Positions 10,974-20,738 of a stretch of 21,935 nucleotides of DNA are shown piece after piece. The DNA is taken from NCBI GenBank assembly GCA_016987375.1, contig PJRA01000313.1, positions 2,804,809 to 2,826,743 of the forward strand, in the 5' to 3' direction. How positions within the stretch are numbered: the first letter of the stretch is position 1; each line of letters begins with the position of its first letter. Position numbers and translations under genes: made by a program. Source of the DNA: Brachionus koreanus (taxonomy: Eukaryota > Rotifera > Eurotatoria > Ploima > Brachionidae). A model generated the notes under the pieces. It worked only from the letters and a program-made list of their open reading frames with translations. It was not told where the DNA came from and searched no databases.

Positions 10974-13900
10974 ATGAACATACTCCTAACATTCAGGTAA
11001 ATTTAAATTTATCATGTCTATTTTAATTACGCAACATTTTTTTTTATTTCTCTACGTAAAGTTCCATTTTTGATGTTTGTATATAAAAAAAGGAATTTCG
11101 CAATTTCTAAATTTTGCTATCTCGATCAATGCTAAGAATTTTAGGAAAGGTAGTCTTGAATATAAACTTTAGAACTGATCTTAAAGCATAGTTTATTTTT
11201 ATCCCAAAATTTTTTGAGTTATATTTATTCTCTTTTAGACCAATTATAAATTTTAGAAAAAATCCTAATCAAATTAATTATCCTAGATTTTTTCTTAATT
11301 TAGACATTTGGGTTTAATTTACATAAATAGGACTAAGAATATTGTATTTATCCGACTTGAATTAAGTTTGTACTTTAGTTACAAAATACAATAATGGACA
11401 CATTTAAGTGGTTTAAAGTATATTTAAATTGTCCGCGGCATTCTAAATTCAAAAAGTAAGATGTTTTAAATTGGGCAGTTAGAAATTATTCCAAAAACAA
11501 TGAAAATAATAGACCATAGATTAATTTTTTTGTTTTAAGCAGAAAAACTCGCAAAAGGGACAACTCTGAAGGAGATATCGAGACAAATTACGAGCAGGAA
11601 ACCAACAACTTCCAGAATCCTTTGAATGGTAATCTTAATTTATTTTCTTCTAAGAAAGAAAAAGTAACAACAGCAAAATAGCTAAATTGTTAAATTTATT
11701 CGGTTACAATTTTATCATTCAATAATAATAAATTATCAGTTTTTTTTTTCAAATTTTTCTATTTCTAATTGAAGCAGCTTATGGTGAAATTTTTGAAGAA
11801 ATGGCAGAAATATTTTTAATTTATTTTCTTATCATTGATTCATAGTATGTTTCTTTTGATGAAAATTAAGCATGATTTAATTATTGTAGCAATCAACTTA
11901 TAATAATTAGGTTACACTTGGTTGCTTTTTCTATTAATTTTTGAGAATTTTTTTCCAAAATTGAATTTTCAAAATCATTCAATACTTAAAAAATTGTTAA
12001 TCATGTGATTTTTTTGTTCTATTTATTTCTAATTAAATAATAGATGATTAAATAAAAATGGAATATTGTTGATATTAATATTGAATATTAATAAATTTTT
12101 TATTAAAATCGATTAGACACTTGAGAAAACAAAATTCTATTATAAAAAATTATGCTTTAGGTGATTAAATCATCAATTAGCTAGCAGAATCACTAAGGAA
12201 ATTCTTTCTGAGAACTAAAAAATAAAAAATTAATGGAAAAAATTTATCGCTTTTACAAGTCGAACTTTTATAGACTAAAAATGATTAATGAGTGATTCAC
12301 AATTTAACAAATACTTACGCAGCTAAATTTTAAATTCAATCGCAAGTTGTTTCATATTCCATTATAATCTTGAAGAAATTACCTCTTAAATTTACTTTCT
12401 CATTGATGAATTAATTAAAATATTTAATTAAAATTCCTATGTTTAGCTTGCGCTACGCGCACCATTGCTCAATACTCGATCATTATGTATCTAAGTTTTT
12501 TTTTCTAGCCTATTATACAAAACACATTGAAAAGCATTTGAGAAGAGAGCATAGTCAATCCGAAGATCAAACCAATGAAGAAATTTTACCCAAATCGATA
12601 AAGGATAAGTTAAAAAGCCAAATTAGCCTACCTTTTACAAATAAGGATACAAAAAATTCGAATAATATACCGAGTATTTCGAAGTCCAGAAAATCTTGGA
12701 AAGAATCGAGACCGTCTAATTTCTTAAGCGAAAATTTCAAAACTCTCGATTTAAATCAAGAAAAAAATTCTAAACTCGCAACTTTGCCATTTGACAAAAA
12801 AAGTAGACTCAATTTAGAGTCAAGTGTCTTATCTAACAATTCATCTCTTAATACATCTAATAATAGTAGCATTCGAACAATAAGTAATAGCAGCTCGGCA
12901 AGCACGGATAGTGGAGCAAACCAAATTGATCTTTTTCAAAAAGCTTGTCTAAATTCTGAAAATAATCCTCATTGCAAACAGAAGGATATGCTTATGACTA
13001 ATAATCACAAAGCTCTAAATTATCAATCTTCAATTCCAATCGTTCAACAGCCTCAGCTTGTTTCGCACACTATGTCTACATCAGTATTTTTATCGCCAAA
13101 TATGAGCACCCCGGTACGCAATGGAACTAATCAAGCTAATGTTTTAACTCCTACAAGCACTGGTGATACTAATGCATACAATAGCAATAAAATAACTTCA
13201 TTGAGCTATTTGGACGACAGTAATCTCAAATTAGCTTGTGTTGATCCTAATGATTTAACAAAGCTAACAAAATTGCAACAATCAATCGATCATAATGAAT
13301 GGATGGCTTATAATAGTAAGATTATTTTAATTCTCATTTAGTAATTATAAGGTTTCAGAAATGCAAAATTTCCAAACTATCTTCTTATTAGGGGTCCAAA
13401 ATGATACGACTTAGTCAAAAGTACATGCTATTCAACAGCAAAAATCCAAACAATGCATAAATAAACTATACTCAAATTAAACATTTCCTAGAGCATAAAA
13501 TTTCCTACTAGTAAATAAAATTATTCAAAAGAATTGAGTTAAATAAAATTTAATTTTTTTTTATCTGTTTTTCTAAAAAGCAAGTTTTTTTGTTGAATTT
13601 TTTAGATTTTAAACTCAAAAAAATGATAAAAGGAAAACCTGAATTTTGTTCAAAATTATTCAAAAATGAGTCATGAAGAAACATGAGACTAGATACAAAA
13701 AAAAGCTAAAAAAATAACCAATTATTAATTTCTTTACCGAATTTTTTCATGTAAATTTTTTTTCTTTTAAAAAAACTATCAAAAAATTTAATGCCCTTTA
13801 AGAAAATGTGCAATTTGAATATAGTTTATTTATGCATTGTTGAATAGCACGTACTTTTGACAGGATCATATCATTTTGGACTCCTAGACCCAAAAAAAAA

Positions 13901-14654
13901 TTACCTTATTAAATAAGCAGATAATGAATTTGAGGTACAAAAAACAGAATCTGAAGATAGTGTGGACTTCTTGCATTAGTGAAACCTTAAATTTTAAATT
14001 GCTTATTTAAAAATCACAATATCCAGTTTTGAGCAATCAAAATTAATTTTTTAAATTAAAGCCAAAATGTTTTTTGATCAAATAAATGTATTATTCGGTG
14101 CAATTGCAGAACAATGTACTTTGCAGTCTTGTACGACCATGAACGGTCCAAATAACAGTCAATTCTTTTGGCTAGATGAGAAAGGAAAAAAACTCAAATA
14201 TTCAGCATCTCAATATATTGATACAAGTCTTACACATATTTCAAAAATAACGAGCGATGAATCGCTATTTCCAATACAGCAAGGGCATCATTTTCCATCT
14301 AATTTTGAAAGCCTTGTCAAGAAAATACACAAGTATTTATTTCACATTTTGGTTCATATGTATCACAGTCATTACAAAGAATTGGTACACTTAAAGCTTA
14401 ACTCGTTTATTAATAGTATCTATTTTCATTTTTATTTGTTTGCTAAAAAATTCAACACAATAGACGATAAAGATTTGGATATAATGGATTCTTTGAATAA
14501 GGCAATGGTCAATAAATTTATTGATTGTTCTATCCAACAGCAAAAGTTATTGTTAAATCAACCAACTCCGAACATTCACAATGCAAGTCAGTCTTCTTCA
14601 TCGAGTGGATTTTCTTTTTTTAAAAAAAAATTGAATTTCAATCTAATGGCATAA
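10974..14654 (+). CDS. MOB2: MOB kinase activator 2 (MOB2-like), four exons
   Basis: Cytoplasmic co-regulator; known MOB2 proteins bind the N-terminal region of NDR/Tricornered kinases. Proposed exons are 10974-10996, 11543-11628, 12509-13315 and 14062-14654. Splice phases agree and give 502 residues. The last two exons are certain. Residues SIDHNEWMAYN at the end of exon 3 match the IDLNEWLASNT segment of MOB2, and exon 4 carries the MOB fold: zinc ligands Cys324, Cys329, His404 and His409, plus WLDEKGKK, YIDTSL, FPSNFESLVKKI, FAKKFNTID and DIMDSL. The NEW and WxDExGKK motifs and the final IMD favour MOB2 over MOB1, MOB3 or phocein. Residues 37 to about 270 are low-complexity, rich in Ser, Asn and Thr, unlike the short vertebrate N-terminus. 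Exons 1 and 2 are inferred: a 23-bp coding exon with ATG at 10974 and an 86-bp basic/acidic exon. An alternative start at 12439, read straight into exon 3, gives 489 residues. Confidence 0.88.
12439..12508 (+). other. Alternative N-terminal segment of MOB2 or intron end
   Basis: An ATG at 12439 is in frame with the large MOB2 exon and would add MFSLRYAHHCS... before residue Ala (codon 12508-12510). The stretch 12447-12486 is clearly GC-richer than normal intron DNA here, which argues for a function such as an alternative first exon. Against this, a strong polypyrimidine tract and CTAG acceptor end at 12508, and the phase of the upstream exon 11543-11628 fits splicing at 12509 and not at the other AG at 12446. 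Confidence 0.35.
13391..13884. repeat. Imperfect inverted repeat inside MOB2 intron 3
   Basis: The left arm, about 13391-13495, and the right arm, about 13800-13884, are reverse complements of each other along nearly their whole length, separated by about 300 bp. Shared blocks include GTCCAAAATGATA, GTCAAAAGTAC, TGCTATTCAACA and ATGCATAAATAAACTATA. The left arm carries an extra 15 bp near 13437-13451. Weaker similarity continues inward for some 30 bp. The pair could fold into a long hairpin in the pre-mRNA. It may be a miniature inverted-repeat (foldback) element or an old local inverted duplication. No clear target-site duplication was found. Confidence 0.8.
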
Positions 14655-14845
14655 AAATAAGATTCTAGTTTTCAAAAATTTCTGCTAAGCTTTCTGATCA
14701 AGATTTTTTTTTATTTCAAATTTATTTTCTATGCTAATGAAAAAACCTCTATGATTGATTCAATTACTTTCTCAACATATGTAAATCATTAAACATTGTC
14801 ATGTAAAAAAAAAAACATAGAAAAAAATTGAATCTGTAACTAAAA

Positions 14846-14851
14846 AATAAA
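14846..14851 (+). terminator. Candidate polyadenylation signal for MOB2
   Basis: AATAAA lies 191 bp after the MOB2 stop codon, in the convergent interval shared with the minus-strand receptor gene. Position fits a 3' UTR end. The motif is weakly informative in this composition. Confidence 0.3.
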
Positions 14852-15250
14852 ACTGATCTTGATTATTTTATTAAAAGACAATGATTTTTGATTTAGGAAA
14901 ATGTTTCAACTTATGTATAAATAATTACAAGTATTGGATCAGGATTTATCTAATCATTAAATAGAAATAAATAACAAATTTGTTTCTCTATATAAGTTAA
15001 AGGCCCAATTAAAAAAAATTCTTGGATTTTTATAAAATTAGTTTTTCTTGCTAAGATAGCACATGGTCATACCTAGTCCAATGTTTTTAATTTTTTGTCT
15101 TTCCATTTATTTTGAAAACTTAATTAAAAATGTACAAATTAATCAAAGGTCTGGTTATTTGCTATTTTTTTTTCTAAATTTTTTTGTGGCTTTTTGACTA
15201 ATGACTTCCATTTTATTTATAATAAAAATATATTTTAAATTACTCATTTT

Positions 15251-15256
15251 TTTATT
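15251..15256 (-). terminator. Candidate polyadenylation signal for the receptor subunit
   Basis: AATAAA on the minus strand, 38 bp beyond the receptor stop codon at 15294-15296. It would give a very short 3' UTR. Further copies downstream leave the choice open. Confidence 0.3.
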
Positions 15257-15293
15257 TTTATTAATTTTTTTTATTTTGAATTAAAAATTCATC

Positions 15294-17287
15294 TTATCTA
15301 GGAAACATTAAAATAAAAGAAACTATAATGGCAATTATATAAATGAAAAATAATGCTCTATCTAAAACCAAAGCAACTTGTTTCCATTCATTTGCTTGCT
15401 TTAATTTTGAATCAGCGATCTCTATTCTTTTCTTTGTATGTCTTAAATAGTCACGGATTTCTTTTATGTCATTTTCAATTAAGCTTAAACTTAATCTTAA
15501 ATCACTAGATAGCTGGTTTAATGGGAAAATGCGTCTCAACTCTTGACCATTAGATGTATATCCAGTTTCTTGTTCTAAGTTATATAAATAATTAAGATTA
15601 TTAATGCTTTCCAAATTAAATATCATATTAGGTGTTTGATCGACTGGAACTGAGTTATGCAAAGTATTTAGTTCATTAGTTTGGTTATGACATTGATTCG
15701 AACGAATTTTTGATTTGAAATTATGATGATTTTGAGAAAGATGTTGTATGTTTAAAAAAGCTTTTGTTTGATTGTTAATTTTGCCATATTTTCTGACCGT
15801 ATTTGATGATAAATTTAGTGGTTTTGTCATGCATAATATACCAGCTAAAAATTCTAAAAAAACTTTCCTGATTATTAATGGTACATGGCCTTGTCCACGA
15901 TAGAATATGTGAACTACACCTGTGCAAAAACAAGTACTGGTTGCTATCATTACCATATTTAGACAATAGTACGCACCGATTACTGGTATTTTATCGCTTG
16001 CTGATGGTACGTTTTTCGACAAAAGAAGCAGCAACACAAAAAATGAGGTGAATATGTTCAACCCGAGAACCATTTTTGCCGCAGATTCTGGAGGCAGCCA
16101 AAATAAAATCTCAAAATTATTTTAATAAAATCAAAAATAAGAAGTTTTTTTTTTATTACTGTAGTCAAACATGATAAGAGTACACAAGGTAATATCAGGA
16201 TGTAGTTGTAAAAGCCACCTTTTCGTTTCATTTTTAGATAAAAAGTTCTTCAAAGTTGAAAATAATTTGATGCATTTTGAATAATTAAAAAAAAAATTTA
16301 CATATCTGGAAAAATTTCTTTACAGCATTCATACTTTAGTTCACTTCGAATTCCTTTTGTTGAAATAATATCCCATTCATTTGATTCTGTATACTGATTT
16401 CGATTTATTTCTTCCAATCCTTCATAAAATTGGATATCAATCGAATCCCCATTATAAGTCCAACTTCCTATTTTAAAATATTTTTTTTATGAATTTAATA
16501 TAATAACAAAATACCAAATTTCATAGAACAATTTTGTTGATCATAAGGAAATTTTTGAATATTTATTTGGCAGGTTGATTTGAAAATACTTGGAGGACGC
16601 CATGTAACAGTGCCATCATATTTGACTGTTGCCATTACTTCTCGTTTTTCCTCAAGACGAGTGTCAGCGTAGTTATAAAGTACTATATCTTTAAATAAAA
16701 AATAAAAGAAATTTAAAAAAAATTAAATAACCCAAAACAACCTGGGGTCCATATACGATCAGCAGGTAGCCGTACATCATTTATGCTTCCATATAAAGAT
16801 CTATTCCATTTCAAACCATTATCTTTCCATTGCTTAATTAATATTTTTTTATAATTTTTTTTTTTAATTAATTTTTTTTAACTTACATAAATAGAATATA
16901 CATTGGTGATTAAAACTTGATTTCTTTCATCCTATAATTTTGCTTTTTACAATTTTAAACAAAAAACTAATGTATTTTACTAAATCAATTAATTGTATTA
17001 GATAAACTCCAAAATAAATGACTATTTTCTCGCTCATGTTATTCACTGGCCTTCCAAATTTAACTTGGTAATTTTTAAGTAAGTCGTCAATTAGTCGCTT
17101 TTCATTGTTCAAATTTTTTTTAATGAAAACCATAGTATCAGTAAATTGCTCACATCGGACGTAGCTAATTAATGCTAAAAATGACAATAAGAAATCTTGA
17201 ACCAAAGAATCAATTTAAAAACTAATCATAAAATTTAATAATAATAGTACTTTGAACTTGACACATTTTTTTTGCAATCAAAATCAT
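15294..17287 (-). CDS. Nicotinic acetylcholine receptor alpha-type subunit, eight exons
   Basis: Pentameric Cys-loop channel subunit of the plasma membrane, gated by acetylcholine. Exons in transcript order: 17287-17251, 17195-16981, 16931-16887, 16832-16742, 16688-16515, 16467-16302, 16247-16160, 16109-15294. All introns are GT-AG, 47-55 bp except a 49-bp second one, and phases agree, giving 543 residues. A signal peptide covers about residues 1-27; the first exon is inferred from phase and intron size, and Met8 could be the start instead. Cys169 and Cys183 enclose the 13-residue Cys loop. Vicinal Cys235-Cys236 after Tyr233 mark it as alpha-type; Tyr134 and Trp190 complete the main binding face. 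TM1 is about 254-275, TM2 284-304, TM3 about 311-335, a 180-residue loop follows, then TM4 about 517-540. The KMVLGLNIF and GAYYCLNM blocks resemble the divergent protostome alpha-9/10-like branch. The pore residues are unusual (see findings). Exon 3 is 45 bp, the same size as exon 3 of vertebrate receptor genes. Confidence 0.94.
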
Positions 17288-17345
17288 TTTTTAATAATGC
17301 TAGCTAGTTTTACTGAAATTTATATCTAAATAAATAAATTCAATT

Positions 17346-17375
17346 AAATAAATCAAAACTAAATAAATCAAAACT
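17346..17375. repeat. Two tandem 15-bp units
   Basis: AAATAAATCAAAACT occurs twice back to back, about 60 bp upstream of the receptor start codon on its 5' side. It may be a simple tandem duplication in the promoter or 5' UTR; no function is evident. Confidence 0.7.
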
Positions 17376-18397
17376 TATTTATTTAATTATTATTTAAATA
17401 TTCGCAGTATCTCAAAGTAATAAACTAGCAAATATTTTAATCCAAATGTTGTTTTCAAATGTTGTTGTTTTTTTATTTTTTTTCCTGTTCGAGTATAAGT
17501 CCCTTCAGTACAAAAAATATAAAAATAAAAATCAAAACAGTTTTAAATTATTTTAAATTTGAAATAAGTTTTGTTCATTTAATAGATGAGAAACAAAAAA
17601 AATAAGTAAAGATTTGTTAAATTAGACTATAGAAGGAAACTTTTTGTATAATTAAGTAGCAGCTACATAGGGGAGTAAGATTCGTAACAAATCTAGAATC
17701 GAAACCTCTTTAGTACTCCAAAACAAGTTTATTAGTCAATGGAATTGAATAATTTAAACCATCACGAAAGCAATTTTCTAAGAGATTGCTTAATCTGTGG
17801 TCAATTTTAAGATTTCTTATCTTCAATGCAATAACTTAAATAGGAATTAATTTTTATATCCAATAAATCATATTTGTTAGTTTGTATTATAATATTTTTA
17901 TTAATAAAAAGCATAATTTAACTGATTTAAAAGATTTTTTGTTAGTTTGCATCAATTTTAATATCCTAAAGCAAACTTCTGAAACATGCTTAATATGATA
18001 GACTGATGGTTTTTTGAGTAAACTCGCGTTTCTATTGACAATACTATTTGATATTTAATATTTTATATTTATTTGAAGAGATATTATTCTCCTATTTACT
18101 TTTTTTTTATATTTAGAGTTAATAAATAATCAATAATTGATTACTTCAAATTTTATTAATTAAATTTGCTTTGAAATGAAGAAAAAATTTTATTAGAAAA
18201 TTTAAAATGTCGAAAAAATATTAATCATTTTTTTAAATTCGAAGAAATTTTTTATTTTAATAGATTAAAGTTTGTGAACAAAAGTGTATCAAATACAATA
18301 CTTATTTAGGTTAACTTTAATTTAATCTGAGTTTTAAGATAAAATTTAAATTTTTGAAAAAATCCAATCAAAAACTTGAAAAATATGTTCAAATAAA

Positions 18398-18423
18398 AAT
18401 GATAATGTTCAAAAATTATCATT
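18398..18423. repeat. Hairpin with 9-bp stem
   Basis: AATGATAAT and ATTATCATT flank an 8-nt loop. Stems like this arise easily in AT-rich DNA, so no role is claimed. Confidence 0.4.
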
Positions 18424-19585
18424 GTAAACATTCTTTGTTAAACTTAATTTTTTATATCTGAAAATTTCTGTTTAATTTTTATGCATGAAGAATTATGCAC
18501 AATACTTGGCTTTTGTTTAACATGTTTTGCAACACATGAAAATATAACTTTGCATTAAATTTTTCAATCAAGAAATTTTTTTAGAAATTTAAAAAAAGTT
18601 GACTCTGATCATTAACTTCAATATGCCCTAGCATTAAGTTATTTTTTAAAAAAATTATTTAATTTAATAAATTAAATATTTGATTTTTTTTTCTTTTTTT
18701 TGATGCCTTCATAATTGCTAAAAAGAGGGCAAAGTAAAAATTAAATTGAATTTCTTTGAAATAAAATTTTTCTAATTGTTCAAAAATAGTCCTGCAAACA
18801 CTACAATATTCGAAAAAATTTCCTATAAATTGCACAATTTTTGCAGAGCTTATAATTAGTCTTTACACATTTGTACAATATTGTGCTGTATAAAATATTA
18901 GATCATTTTTCCTTTTTCTGTTGTATTTTTTGTATTAAAATTTCACTTTGCCTAAAAAGGATTATTTTTTTATTTTGACAAAAAATCAGTGAGGACATAT
19001 CTTATTATCTTATTCCAAGCTTACTTTTTTAATTTTTTTAATCGCTTTAAATTCCCGTTATCAATTACTAAGGAAAGAACAGATATTATTCACACGAGTT
19101 AGGATTGCATGGTTAATTTTAAATTTAGAAAAAAAAACAAAAAAAATTAATTTTAAGTACAGTAAATAAAAAATTGTTTATAGCTTTAGAGATAAAGCAG
19201 TGATGTTTTTTTGAATGAAAGGAAAATGATGTGCATCAAAATTTTGATTTTATTTGCTAGATAATCTATCATATAATAGTTATATTTTTGTCTGCTTTTA
19301 TTGTCGATCTCTGTTTATTTCTTATTTTACTTAATTTTGTGTTTTGATATTTAGAATTCGATATAGCCGATTACATTTCAATACTTTAGTCTATTTAGTT
19401 ATTATTTAAGAAGAATTTAAGAAACCAATTTAAGCTTTGTAATTGAATTAAAACATTACTGAATGTTTATCAAAATAATATTCGTTTTTTTTATAAGTAA
19501 AGTTGTTATTTAAAACTTTGTTGATGTAATCTGATGGCATATATTCTGCCAAAAAGAGTCTTGATTGTTCTTGCATATAAAATTT

Positions 19586-19600
19586 AACGGAGTCTCCGTT
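19586..19600. promoter_or_regulatory. GC-rich 15-bp palindrome
   Basis: AACGGAGTCTCCGTT has perfect 7-bp arms around a single central T, followed by GCTCCG, which repeats part of the arm. It stands out in its AT-rich surroundings and lies 1.1 kb upstream of Orai. It could be a dimeric transcription-factor site; the factor is unknown. Confidence 0.25.
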
Positions 19601-20738
19601 GCTCCGAAAAGTTAAGTTTCAATTTTACTTAAATATTAAAAATTCATTATGCTTAATCATATTTCTTATATTGACTTCTTCCAATGAATTAAAATCTATG
19701 CTTGATATGTTATTTTAAAACGAGATTAGATACAAGTCTCAATTCAAGACTTTATGCAGACTTTAAGAATAAAAAAATAACTTGAATTCGGACTTGCAGT
19801 TAATTTTACATGATTTATAAATAAAGAAGTGATATTGCAAATTTCCTGCTAAAAGAAGTCAAAATTGCACTGCTTGCTGACAATGCATATGTGTGTAACA
19901 TATGTAACAAGAACTTAAATTATATTTGATTAATTTAATTTTTGGAGTTAAATTTAAACAAATAAAATAAGGTGATAAGATATTGCAACCATGTAAATCT
20001 TGTTTCTAATATTTAAAAAAAAATTGCAGTGTTTTCAGATTTTTGTTCAAATTTTAGATTTGTTTGTAAATAAAATCTTAGAATTAAATTCAAGGCTTTT
20101 TTGTAAAATTTTATTTAAAGTTTTATTTTTTGTTATCTAACAATTGATAATGAAATTTTTGATTTTTGAACAAGAATTTTTTTAGATAGTTATTTGTTAG
20201 AAATTTTTTTTTAATAATGATAATTAAAAATCAAATATCAATTTCGATGTAAATTTTTTACAACGAAATTTCAAGTAGAGACCTTTTATTAGGCGAATTT
20301 ATTTAGTTAACTTTTCGAAAATCAAATAGTTCTTTTACAGCTTTTGAAAAAATTTAGAAAATTTAATTTTAAAATTGTTTCCAATTAGTTTACACTATTT
20401 ATAACTTTGTTGTAGCAGAAATTTGACTAGAACAAATTAAACCAAAATATGTAAAAAGTTATTTTTGTTTCTTAATTAAAAAAAAACTTGAGTTTTTTTT
20501 AGAATTTAATTAACTGAATGTCTAGAATATTTATATATTTCGTCTCAAAAATTTAAAAATCAGTATTAAAAAGTTTTAATAATAGATTTTTAATCTTGCG
20601 TATCCATCTCTAGATATTGCTAGAATTTAATTACATTTTTTCTAATTAACAGAGGTTGAATTTGATCAGTTTCTAAAAATAAAAATATTTATACTATTAT
20701 TAGTTGGAGAAAATTTTTTGTTTTATTTAAATTAATTT

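Larger units (their letters stand above)
14655..15293. other. Convergent 3'-3' intergenic interval
   Basis: 639 bp of AT-rich DNA between the stop codons of MOB2 (+) and the nicotinic receptor subunit (-). It should hold the 3' UTRs of both genes. Poly-T and poly-A runs are frequent. No further open frame with coding character is visible. Confidence 0.7.
17288..20738. other. Divergent intergenic region between receptor and Orai genes
   Basis: 3.45 kb of AT-rich DNA between two divergently transcribed genes. It should contain both promoters. I see a tandem 15-bp repeat (17346-17375), a GC-richer patch near 17650-17700, a 9-bp-stem hairpin (18398-18423) and a GC-rich palindrome (19586-19600). 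No open frame has coding character and no RNA gene is recognisable. Confidence 0.6.

Noticed and set aside
11394..11459. Short ORF MDTFKWFKVYLN... as an alternative first exon of MOB2
   Set aside because: Its possible donor (GTATAT after codon 8) ends in phase 0, while exon 11543-11628 needs phase 2; no other partner was found.
12487..12508. 22-bp intron GTATCT...TTCTAG inside the MOB2 exon
   Set aside because: Far shorter than any other intron here (47 bp or more) and too short for ordinary animal splicing; the AG more likely serves as acceptor for the upstream exon.
15775..15966. 63-codon open frame on the minus strand
   Set aside because: Lies inside the nicotinic receptor TM3/loop exon in another frame; it is a shadow of that gene.
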